From: an uncultured bacterium
GTDB taxonomy: Bacteria; Cyanobacteriota; Vampirovibrionia; Gastranaerophilales; Gastranaerophilaceae
Direction: 5' to 3'
Assembly: GCA_902462155.1 (NCBI GenBank)
Contig: CABQAQ010000006.1
Coordinates: 1 to 64,000 of the forward strand
DNA: 64,000 nt
Each line of letters begins with the position of its first letter. Position 1 is the first letter of the stretch. The notes below the pieces were generated by a model. It worked only from the letters and a program-made list of their open reading frames with translations. It ran no database searches and had not been told where the DNA came from. Below, in pieces: positions 8,166 through 17,243 of this stretch. The translations under genes and the position numbers were made by a program.

Positions 8166-10196
8166 TTATCTTATAGATTCTATTGTGTTAAGTACCTTCT
8201 GTGGATTATAAGCTTTCAATAATAATGCATTAATTTCTGCTACAGTTTCTCTGTCATCATTGGTAGCAAGTTGATTGATTATTGGTGTTATGTTAAAAGC
8301 TATAGTATCTGCTACATCATTGTTAACTATCTGTTCATTCTGAACCATTGTATCACCTCGTCTATCATATCTATTATAAGTATATGTTGCACTTCCTAAA
8401 TCTTCTAAATTAGATTGTGTTACAATGTCAAATGATGGCTTTTCTATGTCTTCATGATATGTTATAATCTGATTGTTTCCTTGACCATCCATATTCTTTA
8501 TATATTCATATTTTTTATTACCATCTTCATTATAGTATATATAGCCATTATTCCAATCTCCATTTATTGCTTCTGCTCTGTTTCCATCAGCTGTCAAATC
8601 TATAATTGGTACATCATCATCTATTATTCCGGCTACATTTCTATGTAGTTGACCCATTACTTCATTATGATGAGTAATCAGATCATTCATAGTTCCTGTA
8701 GTATTAACTTGATTACTTGGTATATTTATATTTGTTCCGTTATAATTTACTTGAAAATTATTAGCATTTGCTGCTAATTGCATAATATTCCTTGTAACTA
8801 TTTTTGGTGTTAGGTTAAAAACTATAGTATCTGCTACATTATTGTTAATTATCTGTTCATTCTGAACCATTGTATCACCTCTTCTATCATACCTATTATA
8901 GGTATATGTTGCACTTTCTAAATCTTCTAAATTAGATTGTGTTACAATGTCAAATGATGGCACTTCTATATCTTGATGATACGTTCTAATCTGATTATTT
9001 CCTTGACCATCCTTGTTCTTAATATATTCATATTTTTTATTACCATCTTCATTATAGTATATATAGCCATTATTCCAATCACCATCTATTGCTTCTGCTC
9101 TGTTTCCAGCAGCTGTCAAATCTACAACTTGTCTATCATCATCTATTATTCCGGCTTCATTTCTATGTAGTTGGCTCATTACTTCATTATGATGAGTAAT
9201 CAGATCATTCACAGTCCCTGTAGTATTAACTTGATTTCCTGGTCCAAGAATATCCATACCATCAACTGCTACTCTATTATTTAATACATCATAACTTCTA
9301 TCTTGACAAGTGTCCTGAATCAAATGACTTGTTAATATGCCTTGATCATTAAATTCTAAATATTGTTTATAACGAGTCCAACCATTAATTTTTTCATTTT
9401 CAAAAAATCTTTTAGCACTTCGAGTGTTCTCAACTATAACTATAGGGATTTTATAAGAATCTTCTACACTCAATTTTGAACCTATTGGACTCTTTCTGTA
9501 AGATACCAAACCATTCAATATTTCATAGCGATCATTATGTGCTAGATTTATTGTTACCTTTCTACCGGGTTCATCTGAAAAATACTCAACATCATGTTCG
9601 TCAACATAAACTTCATCATCTTCATCTAAGCAAAAACGTATACTTCCATCATTTTGACTCTGTCTGCTAAGCAAATGATTATCTATAAGAGTACTATCGT
9701 CTTCATTAGGTAGTGCATTAAAACATTGTGCTGACGTAATATTAGCATTTTTTACAACGTCTTTCAAATATGTTACTAAATTACCTACATCTTGAAGTCT
9801 ATTTCTATCAAATACAAAGTGATCCATTTGAGGATTTGTTAATTTTTCTACATTTTCTGGTAACGGACCATATTCTCGGGTTACATTTTGAACAAAATTA
9901 GCCATACGTTGATTGTTATTTTGTACAGGATTATTAACTTGCATTGCTTGCAAATTTTGTTGTGCTAAAACTTGTAATCCTTGTGCTGCAGGTAGTGGCT
10001 GTTGAACTGCCACTTGAGCATTTGCTTGAGGTGCATTGGCAGCAACTTGGGCTGCCACTTGAGCATTTGCTTGAGGTCCATTGGCAACAACTTGGGCTGC
10101 TTGTTGTCCTACCTGTCTTGCTCTAACCTGTTGTAAAGTTTGATTTCCTCCAAGTCTATGTCCTTGTCCTTGAAATCTGTTAATGTTGTTGTTCAT
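8166..10196 (-). CDS. 676-residue protein of unknown function with a tandem internal duplication
   Basis: No known family is recognised. The N-terminal ~90 residues are rich in Gln, Ala, Val and Asn with short repeats (phrases such as NAQVAAQVAAN and GPQANAQV). The middle (about 95-330) is a polar globular region. The C-terminal half carries two copies of a ~145-residue module with a 174-residue period (522 bp), each with the landmarks NDLITHHNEVM, DGDWNNGYIYYNEDGNKKYE or NGDWNNGYIYYNEDGNKKYE, and TYTYNRYDRRGDTMVQNEQ. There is no signal peptide. A GAGGAG site precedes the ATG. Upstream is a hairpin that probably ends leuB transcription. Confidence 0.75.
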   Translation of the reverse strand: MNNNINRFQGQGHRLGGNQTLQQVRARQVGQQAAQVVANGPQANAQVAAQVAANAPQANAQVAVQQPLPAAQGLQVLAQQNLQAMQVNNPVQNNNQRMANFVQNVTREYGPLPENVEKLTNPQMDHFVFDRNRLQDVGNLVTYLKDVVKNANITSAQCFNALPNEDDSTLIDNHLLSRQSQNDGSIRFCLDEDDEVYVDEHDVEYFSDEPGRKVTINLAHNDRYEILNGLVSYRKSPIGSKLSVEDSYKIPIVIVENTRSAKRFFENEKINGWTRYKQYLEFNDQGILTSHLIQDTCQDRSYDVLNNRVAVDGMDILGPGNQVNTTGTVNDLITHHNEVMSQLHRNEAGIIDDDRQVVDLTAAGNRAEAIDGDWNNGYIYYNEDGNKKYEYIKNKDGQGNNQIRTYHQDIEVPSFDIVTQSNLEDLESATYTYNRYDRRGDTMVQNEQIINNNVADTIVFNLTPKIVTRNIMQLAANANNFQVNYNGTNINIPSNQVNTTGTMNDLITHHNEVMGQLHRNVAGIIDDDVPIIDLTADGNRAEAINGDWNNGYIYYNEDGNKKYEYIKNMDGQGNNQIITYHEDIEKPSFDIVTQSNLEDLGSATYTYNRYDRRGDTMVQNEQIVNNDVADTIAFNITPIINQLATNDDRETVAEINALLLKAYNPQKVLNTIESIR
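8290..9237 (-). repeat. Tandem 522-bp duplication inside the 676-aa protein gene
   Basis: Two direct repeats with a period of 522 bp can be followed by eye, with anchors such as the same 20-base stretch at about 8659 and 9181. Similarity is high at both DNA and protein level but not perfect. The period is a multiple of three, so the frame is kept. Confidence 0.8.
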
Positions 10197-10213
10197 GTTT
10201 TACACTCCTCATT

Positions 10214-10254
10214 ATAAAAAGATATATACTTATGTTATATATAAGTATATATCT
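10214..10254 (-). terminator. Hairpin between leuB and the 10196 gene
   Basis: Two 14-base arms (10220-10233 and 10241-10254) separated by 7 bases are followed on the minus strand by five T residues. This is the likely leuB terminator. It ends only about 20 bases before the ATG of the next gene, so it could also act as an attenuator-like leader structure for that gene. Confidence 0.6.
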
Positions 10255-10326
10255 TTCCTATAAGTGCCAAAAAAATTAAAATATTTAACCTTTCTTAATA
10301 TTTAAATAAGACATTAAAAATATTAA

Positions 10327-11400
10327 TTATAGATTATTTACTATTAAATCTCCCATCTCTGTTGTTGATACAATCTTACAATTTTCAGATTCAATATCTT
10401 TTGTTCTATAACCATTCTGTAAAACTTTCTTTACAGAATTTTCTATTAGTTTATATCCTTCTTCAGAATCAAAACTATATTTTAACATCATTGCTACTGA
10501 TAAAATTGTAGCTATCGGATTCACTATATTCTTACCCTTTAAATCTGGAGCTGATCCATGTATCGGTTCATATAGACCTCTTTTATTATTAGATAAACTA
10601 GCTGATGGGAGCATACCTAAAGATCCGGATAACATAGAGGCTTCATCGGATAATATATCTCCAAATATATTTCCTGTTACTATTGTATCAAATTGTTTTG
10701 GATATCTTATTAATTGCATAGCAGCATTATCCACATACATATGACTTAACTCAACTTCAGGATATTCTTTTGATACTTCTATTGCGACTTTTCTCCATAA
10801 TCTTGATACATCAAGTACATTTGCTTTATCTACTGAACATAATTTTTTATTTCGCTTCATAGCTGTTTGAAAAGCTACATGCATAATCCTTTCAACTTCA
10901 CTATAGCTATAAATCATATTATTATATCCGATTTCTTGACCGTCTTTTACTTCTATACCTTTTGGTTCACCAAAGTAAACATCACCTGTTAACTCTCTTA
11001 TTATCATAATATCAACATTTTTTATTACTTCAGGTTTTAATGTAGAAGAATCTATTAACTCATCAAATACTACCGCCGGACGTAAATTAGCAAACAAATT
11101 TAAAGCTTTTCTTATTCCCAATAATGCTTTTTCTGGCCTTACTTCTGCTGGTAGTGAATCATATTTCCAATCACCTACTGCTCCTAACAATACAGCATCT
11201 GATTCCTTTGCTGTTTTTACAGTTACTTCCGGTAATGGGGTATTATATTCCTCATAAGCACAGCCTCCTATTAATTCCGTCTTATATTGAAAGCTCATAT
11301 CTAATTTCTTACCTACTGCATCTAATACTTTTACAGCCTCAGACATTATCTCAGGTCCTATTCCATCACCAGGTAATAATGCTATTTTATATTCTTTCAT
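10327..11400 (-). CDS. leuB: 3-isopropylmalate dehydrogenase
   Basis: LeuB oxidises and decarboxylates 3-isopropylmalate in leucine synthesis. The 357 residues are full length with the N-terminal PGDGIGPEIM signature, the YFGEPKG active-site segment and the GNIFGDILSDEASMLSGSLG NAD/metal region. The gene follows leuD with two bases between them, in the same transcription direction. leuC, usually adjacent to leuD, is not in this window. Confidence 0.96.
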   Translation of the reverse strand: MKEYKIALLPGDGIGPEIMSEAVKVLDAVGKKLDMSFQYKTELIGGCAYEEYNTPLPEVTVKTAKESDAVLLGAVGDWKYDSLPAEVRPEKALLGIRKALNLFANLRPAVVFDELIDSSTLKPEVIKNVDIMIIRELTGDVYFGEPKGIEVKDGQEIGYNNMIYSYSEVERIMHVAFQTAMKRNKKLCSVDKANVLDVSRLWRKVAIEVSKEYPEVELSHMYVDNAAMQLIRYPKQFDTIVTGNIFGDILSDEASMLSGSLGMLPSASLSNNKRGLYEPIHGSAPDLKGKNIVNPIATILSVAMMLKYSFDSEEGYKLIENSVKKVLQNGYRTKDIESENCKIVSTTEMGDLIVNNL

Positions 11401-11402
11401 TT

Positions 11403-11903
11403 TTATACTCCCATTTTTTCTTTTGTATAATTAATTAAACCACCTTTTGATATTAAGTTCTGAATCTCTTTCGGATATGAATTACATTGATATTCCTTAT
11501 TCTGAGTTAGATTCCTTATTACACCGTTTTGTATATCTATCTCAATTTTATCTCCTTTTTTACATTCATCTGGAAACTTCTCTTGTTCTAAAATAGGCAA
11601 TCCTATATTTATAGCATTCCTAAAGAAAATCCTTGCAAAACTTTTTGCTATTATTACTGATATTCCACTTGCTTTTATCGCTATTGGAGCGTGTTCTCTT
11701 GAACTGCCACATCCAAAATTATATCCTGCTACCATTACATCTGATTCTTTCACATTATCTGCAAATTCTATATCAATATCTTCCATACAATGACTCGCTA
11801 ATTCCTTCTCATCTGATGTATTTAGGTATCTTGCCGGAATTATAACATCTGTATCTACATTATCTTTATAAACATGGGCATATCCTACAAATTTACTATT
11901 CAT
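11403..11903 (-). CDS. leuD: 3-isopropylmalate dehydratase small subunit
   Basis: LeuD pairs with LeuC to isomerise 2- to 3-isopropylmalate. At 166 residues it is the short bacterial/archaeal-type small subunit, with the swivel-domain landmarks DVIIPARYLN, GYNFGCGSSREHAP and KSFARIFFRNAINIGLP. It is the first gene of the leuD-leuB unit. The large subunit must be encoded elsewhere. Confidence 0.94.
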   Translation of the reverse strand: MNSKFVGYAHVYKDNVDTDVIIPARYLNTSDEKELASHCMEDIDIEFADNVKESDVMVAGYNFGCGSSREHAPIAIKASGISVIIAKSFARIFFRNAINIGLPILEQEKFPDECKKGDKIEIDIQNGVIRNLTQNKEYQCNSYPKEIQNLISKGGLINYTKEKMGV

Positions 11904-12014
11904 ATCTTTTTCTCCATTTACAAATCTTCTTTTTTGTAGTATACATAAAAATAATTATATATTCAAATTCTTAAGTTAAGTTATAATGTATTAAAAAAAA
12001 AAGGAGACTACAAA

Positions 12015-12224
12015 ATGAATTACTACATCGGTGAAGCTGCTGGAAAAGTTTGGAACTTCCTTAATGATCAAAAAACTAAGGAAGCTACTTTTGCTAAACT
12101 AGAAAAAGAATTAGATTTAGACGATAACTTTATTAAAATGGGTATTGGTTGGCTTGCTTATGAAGGTAAAGCTGATTTAAGTGGTAAAGGGTCACGTACT
12201 AAAGTAAAACTAGTTACTGAATAA
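12015..12224 (+). CDS. Winged helix-turn-helix domain protein (DUF2582-like)
   Basis: This 69-residue protein resembles the small winged-helix family described as DUF2582: an N-terminal helix (IGEAAGKVWNFLN), a recognition-like helix (TFAKLEKELDLDDNFIKMGIGWL) and a C-terminal wing ending in KVKLVTE. It would be a cytoplasmic nucleic-acid-binding protein of unknown target. A strong AAGGAGA site precedes the ATG, TATAAT lies at 11982-11987, and a perfect 15-bp terminator follows, so it is probably a well-expressed single-gene unit. Confidence 0.85.
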   Translation: MNYYIGEAAGKVWNFLNDQKTKEATFAKLEKELDLDDNFIKMGIGWLAYEGKADLSGKGSRTKVKLVTE

Positions 12225-12247
12225 ATAATAATTATTAATTTAATTTT

Positions 12248-12286
12248 TAAAGGACCTTTGAAGCTATTCAAAGGTCCTTTATTTTA
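12248..12286 (+). terminator. Strong terminator after the winged-helix gene
   Basis: A perfect 15-bp stem (12248-12262 and 12267-12281) with the 4-base loop GCTA is followed by a T-rich stretch. Confidence 0.9.
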
Positions 12287-12347
12287 TAATAACTTAACTT
12301 AATTCTTATCAAATTAAATAAAAAAAATGAAAGGAATATTCTTAAAT

Positions 12348-13550
12348 ATGTATGTAAAAAATTTAAATTATAATCAACCTGACAAAGATGGATTCTTTGG
12401 AGAATTTGGTGGTGCTTTTGTACCTGATGATTTCAAAAAAGTTCTTCAAAATCTAGATATGGAATTCGAAAAAGCTTATAATGATGACTCATTCTTAAAT
12501 GAAGTTTATTCTTTACTTAAATCCTACTCCGGACGTCCTACACCTTTATATTTTGCTAAAAAGCTTACAGATTATTATGGTAATCGAGGTAAAATTTATC
12601 TTAAACGAGAAGATCTTAACCATACTGGTGCTCATAAAATTAATAATGTAATTGCTCAAGCATTACTTGCTAAAAGGATGGGGGCAAAAAAAGTTATTGC
12701 CGAAACAGGTGCCGGACAACACGGTGTTGCAACTGCTACTGCCTGTGCTCTTCTTAATCTGGATTGTACTATTTTTATGGGGAAAAAAGATATTGAACGC
12801 CAAAAAATTAATGTACAAAGAATGGAACTACTTGGGGCTAAAGTTCATTCTGTTGACTCTGGCACTCAAACTTTAAGTGATGCTTGTGATAAAGCTATTG
12901 AATATTGGATTGAAAATTCTAATGACGTTTTCTATGTACTTGGCTCAGCTGTCGGTCCACATCCTTATCCTAAAATGGTTCGGTGTTTTCAATCTATTAT
13001 AGGTAATGAAATTAAACATCAGATTCTTGAACTTGAAAATAGATTACCTAATTATATTTTAGCTTGTGTCGGTGGAGGTAGTAATGCTATTGGGGCTTTT
13101 TATGCTTTCCTTGATGATAAAGATGTTAATCTTATCGGACTTGAAGCTGCTGGGGAAGGTATTCATTCTGATAAAACTGCAGCTTCTTTATCTGTTGGAA
13201 ATAAGATGATTCTTCATGGGGAAAGACAATATGTTCTTTCTGATGAAAATGGGAATCTGAAAAAATCATATAGTATTTCCGCTGGCCTTGATTATCCAGG
13301 TTGTGGACCTGAACATTGCTATCTTAAAGATTCTAAACGTGCTCAATATTTCCCTATTACTGACAATGAAGCTATTAAAGCTTTCGCTCTATTGAGTAAA
13401 ACTGAAGGTATCATTCCGGCAATTGAAAGTGCTCACGCTGTCGCTTATTTAGAAAAACTTATGCCTCTTACCTCTAAAAATGACATTATTGTTGTAAATA
13501 TATCCGGACGTGGTGATAAAGATACTGAACGATTATTAAAATTAATTTAA
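12348..13550 (+). CDS. trpB: Tryptophan synthase beta chain
   Basis: TrpB condenses indole with serine to make tryptophan. I chose the ATG at 12348 (400 residues, usual family length), because an AAAGGA site lies 12 bases upstream and the protein then starts just before the YNQPDKDGFFGEFGGAFVP signature. An ATG at 12327 has no ribosome binding site. The PLP lysine is in HTGAHKINN and the GGGSNAIG phosphate loop is intact. trpA is not adjacent. Terminators lie on both sides, so the gene forms its own unit. Confidence 0.96.
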   Translation: MYVKNLNYNQPDKDGFFGEFGGAFVPDDFKKVLQNLDMEFEKAYNDDSFLNEVYSLLKSYSGRPTPLYFAKKLTDYYGNRGKIYLKREDLNHTGAHKINNVIAQALLAKRMGAKKVIAETGAGQHGVATATACALLNLDCTIFMGKKDIERQKINVQRMELLGAKVHSVDSGTQTLSDACDKAIEYWIENSNDVFYVLGSAVGPHPYPKMVRCFQSIIGNEIKHQILELENRLPNYILACVGGGSNAIGAFYAFLDDKDVNLIGLEAAGEGIHSDKTAASLSVGNKMILHGERQYVLSDENGNLKKSYSISAGLDYPGCGPEHCYLKDSKRAQYFPITDNEAIKAFALLSKTEGIIPAIESAHAVAYLEKLMPLTSKNDIIVVNISGRGDKDTERLLKLI

Positions 13551-13568
13551 TTCATTAATATTCTTTTC

Positions 13569-13608
13569 AACGAAAGCTTAAAAATCATTTTTAAGCTTTC
13601 GTTTTTCT
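13569..13608 (+). terminator. Terminator of trpB
   Basis: A perfect 16-bp stem (13569-13584 and 13588-13603) with a 3-base loop is followed by GTTTTTCTT-type T-rich sequence. It lies between the converging ends of trpB and the 13648 gene. Confidence 0.9.
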
Positions 13609-13647
13609 TACTTGAAAATCTATTCGAAAAATTTTTATTGTTTATGT

Positions 13648-15393
13648 TTATTTTTTATTAAAATAATTATTAAAATAATTTGCTTGTAATTCACTTAAAT
13701 ATTTAACATTAGCAAAAACTAAATTTTTTTCTTTCAAACGCACTTTAGCTCTAGAATCCATTTTAGGTAAATTTACCCTTTCTCTAGAATTCTGACTTGA
13801 ACGAAAGTGTCTTAAATATTCTTTTTGGCCTAACTTTTCTTTTTGTTTCTCTAACTCTTTCTCTTCTAAATCTAATTTCTCTTTTTGTATGTCTAAATCT
13901 TTCTTTTTTCGTTCTAAGCTTTCCTTTTTTTGTTCTAAAACTCTCTGTTGTTTCTCTAAATCTATCTTTTTTAGGTATAAATCCTCCTCGTTATTAAAAT
14001 CCAATAATGAAACTTCATGGTCAAGAACGTTATACGAAAAAACTTCTGTCTTATCTACACTATCTGATTTTATATCTTCTGTTATTACCATTAAGTTAAA
14101 ATGTCCTAATGTATTTTCTGATATATCACTTAAAGGAACATCATCAGAGGTAACATATGAACCCAGATATTCAATATCCGGATATCTGTCTTTTAATTCA
14201 TCTAATAAATATTTTGCTAATAAGGCATTCTGATGGCATACACCTACTCCTGTTGCTACTGCCAAGTCTAACGGTAATATCCCCGGTACTTTACCATCTT
14301 TATATCCTAATTCTTTTTTAGATAATCCTCCATTATCATCTGTTATACCTCCCGTTTCAAAATTTGATAAACTTGGCATAAAATGAGCTGTATTCTCTGT
14401 TGATACAAATGACTCAATTTTCCAACACGTATGCAACAACATTTGGCTAAACCAAAAACCTCCTGCCGGTAAACTTATATGTACTTGATAGTCTATAAGT
14501 TTTATTATACTTTCTATATCTTTTGGCGATTTATTTTTTTTATATATACTATCAAATTCATCCACTAAACCTTCTAAAACTGTCTTACCTGTATTTTCTA
14601 AATACTTACTACTTTCTGCCTTACCTATAGAAATTAGCTCTTTAATCCTTTTATTTTGAAGTAAATTATCATCATTCGCCTCAGGAATTTGATAGATCTC
14701 TTTATCTTCTATATAATATCCTTTTTTTATTAAACAAACTCTCATTTCATCTGTAATTTTTTCTAATAGGTTACAGTCCTTTGCCTCGGATTCTGTAATC
14801 ATATTATTCTTAACTAAAATTTCTTTACACTGATTTAACATATTCTTTTTTAGAAATTCTATACCTTCTTTATAATATTCATCTCTTATTAAACCATAGT
14901 CTTGTTTTACACAATTTTTTCCATATTCTATAATTGCACTAGGAGATTTATCTTCCTCTGTCAATTCAACTGCTTGTATCTGATCTCTTATTTCATCCAT
15001 TTTTAAAGATTTCTCTTTTAAATATTCTGGTGCATAAACGTACTTTATTGATTTATTTTTAAACTTATCTAAAAAATTGTAATCTGAGTCAGCATCTACA
15101 GTCTTTGACTTAGAGTCTAAATACTCAGGCTTAAATAATTCTTTATCTTCCGATTCCTTAATTAATTCAGATTGAGAGCTTAATACTAAACTCTCACCAC
15201 TAGAATAATCAACCTTACTTCCTTTATTTATTCCTTCTGCTGACATTTCTAGACTTAATCCTATCTTGTTACCTGATGAATCTTCTCCTTCAATACTTTT
15301 TTTTCCAGTTACTTCTTTTTTGTGATTTGTATCTCTTAACAAAGCTCCATTATTTTCCACAAATTTAGTTTCTGGATTTTTGATTCTAATCAC
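13648..15393 (-). CDS. Transglutaminase-like candidate protein with coiled coil (paralogue 1)
   Basis: The 581-residue protein has no family I can name with certainty. A core shared with the next gene spans about residues 150-465: LLQNKRIKELIS, SPKDIESIIKLIDYQVHISLPAG, GILPLDLAVATGVGVCHQNA and LGHFNLMVITED. Cys386 at the start of a helix, His431 in GHF and a later conserved His/Asp (LDHEVSLLDF) suggest a transglutaminase-like or papain-like fold; this is inference. Residues 475-525 form a Lys/Glu/Leu-rich coiled coil. There is no signal peptide. The start is GTG with an AGGAG site. Confidence 0.7.
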   Translation of the reverse strand: MIRIKNPETKFVENNGALLRDTNHKKEVTGKKSIEGEDSSGNKIGLSLEMSAEGINKGSKVDYSSGESLVLSSQSELIKESEDKELFKPEYLDSKSKTVDADSDYNFLDKFKNKSIKYVYAPEYLKEKSLKMDEIRDQIQAVELTEEDKSPSAIIEYGKNCVKQDYGLIRDEYYKEGIEFLKKNMLNQCKEILVKNNMITESEAKDCNLLEKITDEMRVCLIKKGYYIEDKEIYQIPEANDDNLLQNKRIKELISIGKAESSKYLENTGKTVLEGLVDEFDSIYKKNKSPKDIESIIKLIDYQVHISLPAGGFWFSQMLLHTCWKIESFVSTENTAHFMPSLSNFETGGITDDNGGLSKKELGYKDGKVPGILPLDLAVATGVGVCHQNALLAKYLLDELKDRYPDIEYLGSYVTSDDVPLSDISENTLGHFNLMVITEDIKSDSVDKTEVFSYNVLDHEVSLLDFNNEEDLYLKKIDLEKQQRVLEQKKESLERKKKDLDIQKEKLDLEEKELEKQKEKLGQKEYLRHFRSSQNSRERVNLPKMDSRAKVRLKEKNLVFANVKYLSELQANYFNNYFNKK

Positions 15394-15445
15394 AATTTTT
15401 ACTCCTATCTCTTAAAAATTTTTAACGAAAATTAGTTCAAATTAA

Positions 15446-16990
15446 TTATTCGGGTATATTATTTCGTCTTTTAAACTCCTTAATATTATTAAATGTCAAA
15501 TTTTCCTCTTTTAATTGTATCTTTGAAACATTTTCTCTTCTAGTAAGTACATTACGTTCCGGTTTAAATATATCATTTCCTGGTCTATTTGATCTTAATT
15601 TTCTTAATACTTCTTTTTGCTCATCAGAATCTCTCAGACTATCAACATCCACTAAATCTACATTATGTCCCAAAACATTATATCTAATTAATTCTGTAGG
15701 CACTTCTTCTGTAAGTTCTATATTCCTATTTTTTTGATCTTCTCTTCGATCTTGAGTAATTAACATTAAATCAAAATGATCCTCCTGTTGATAAAATCTT
15801 TGTATAGGTACACCTGTAGATCCAGAAGTTACATAAGAACCTAAATACTCTATTTCCGGATGTTTGTCCTTTAGTTCATCTAATATATACTTCGCTAAGA
15901 AAGCATTCTGATGACATACCCCTATTCCTGTTGCTACTGCCAGATCCAATGGCAAAATTCCAGGACGCTTTTGCCAATTATTTCCATCTTCTTCTTGAAT
16001 AAAACCATTGTCATCTGTTATTCCGCCATCCTCAAATCTTGACAATGCAGGTAATTGATGTGCCTTCATATTAAAAACATCGTCCTCATCTAAAAGTTTA
16101 TGCAATAAAACTTGTGGAAACTCTTGTTGCCCAGCCGGTAAACTTATATGCACTTGATAATCTACAAGCTTTATTATTGTTGCAAGATCTTTTGGAGAAC
16201 CATTCTTCTCATATAAATTTTCAAAGTCTTTCATAAGATTTTCTAAACTGTTTTCTTTTTTTAATTCCTCTCCTAAAGATATTAACTTCTCTAGTCTTTT
16301 ATTTTGTAGCAAATTATCATCGCTAGCTTTAGGAATCTGATAAACCTTACCATCTTCAATAAAAAAACCTTCTTTTATTAAAGTAGCTTGCTGTTCAATT
16401 GTAAGTTTATCATTTACATCAAATTTTTTATTCCTTAAAATGTCTCCACACTCCAATATCCAAGTTGGTTGTGTGTTTTGAAAAAATAGCTTTTCTTCTT
16501 CTGATTCAAAACTTATTTTTGCACAACCTTTTGCAAACTCAATTAAAGCCTCAGGTGTTTTATCCTCTTCTGTTAGAGTTACTTTCTGGATTTCATCTCT
16601 TATTCTATCCATTTGTTCTGACTTTTGCTTGATTATATTATCATCATATACATAATCTATAGGATTATTTTTAAAATTGTAGAAAAAATCATCTAAAGAT
16701 AGAATATCTAGTAAATCGGCAGGTATTGCGTTTGAAACCAGATCCACTTGCTCTTGTTCTAATCTTAAAGGCATCTCTATGGGCATTGCATTTGAAGCCC
16801 ACTTCACTTGCTCTTGTTCTAATCCCCAAGGTATATCTATAACCGGTATTTCATTAAAATCCAGATCATCTGGCTCTTGTTCTGGTCTCAAAGGTATATC
16901 CCCAGGCATTTCCATTCTCTCTTGTTCCTGGCGTTTAGCACATTTATTTTCACCACTAGCATAAATACCCTTTGAATTTTTAATTTCCAT
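15446..16990 (-). CDS. Transglutaminase-like candidate protein with N-terminal repeats (paralogue 2)
   Basis: This 514-residue protein is a paralogue of the gene at 13648-15393, lying 52 bases upstream of it on the same strand. The shared core is present with Cys359 (GIGVCHQNAF), His405 (EDHFDLM) and the later His/Asp (LGHNVDLVDVD). The N-terminus differs: about three imperfect 21-residue repeats (IPLRPEQEP, IPWGLEQEQ, MPLRLEQEQ). It lacks the C-terminal coiled coil of its neighbour. No signal peptide is visible. An AGGAAG site precedes the ATG. Function is inferred only from the Cys/His pattern. Confidence 0.7.
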   Translation of the reverse strand: MEIKNSKGIYASGENKCAKRQEQERMEMPGDIPLRPEQEPDDLDFNEIPVIDIPWGLEQEQVKWASNAMPIEMPLRLEQEQVDLVSNAIPADLLDILSLDDFFYNFKNNPIDYVYDDNIIKQKSEQMDRIRDEIQKVTLTEEDKTPEALIEFAKGCAKISFESEEEKLFFQNTQPTWILECGDILRNKKFDVNDKLTIEQQATLIKEGFFIEDGKVYQIPKASDDNLLQNKRLEKLISLGEELKKENSLENLMKDFENLYEKNGSPKDLATIIKLVDYQVHISLPAGQQEFPQVLLHKLLDEDDVFNMKAHQLPALSRFEDGGITDDNGFIQEEDGNNWQKRPGILPLDLAVATGIGVCHQNAFLAKYILDELKDKHPEIEYLGSYVTSGSTGVPIQRFYQQEDHFDLMLITQDRREDQKNRNIELTEEVPTELIRYNVLGHNVDLVDVDSLRDSDEQKEVLRKLRSNRPGNDIFKPERNVLTRRENVSKIQLKEENLTFNNIKEFKRRNNIPE

Positions 16991-17179
16991 AATTAATCTT
17001 CCTATAATTCTTTTTGTATCTTCATCTTATTTAGACTTATATATTTTTTTTAAATTTTAGTTATTAATGACTTTAAAAATCTATTTTAATTTAACAACCC
17101 TTATTTATATATAAAAAATATATATCAAAAAATTGTCAAGATTAATTATTTTTTTACAATTCTTTATACTAATAAAGAA

Positions 17180-17212
17180 TAAAAATAAAAAATGCTATAT
17201 TAAAATAGCATT
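17180..17212 (-). terminator. Terminator of aroC
   Basis: An 8-bp stem AATGCTAT/ATAGCATT (17191-17198 and 17205-17212) is followed on the minus strand by a long T-rich run. Confidence 0.8.
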
Positions 17213-17243
17213 CATTATATTTATTATTCTAGTTATCGTTACA

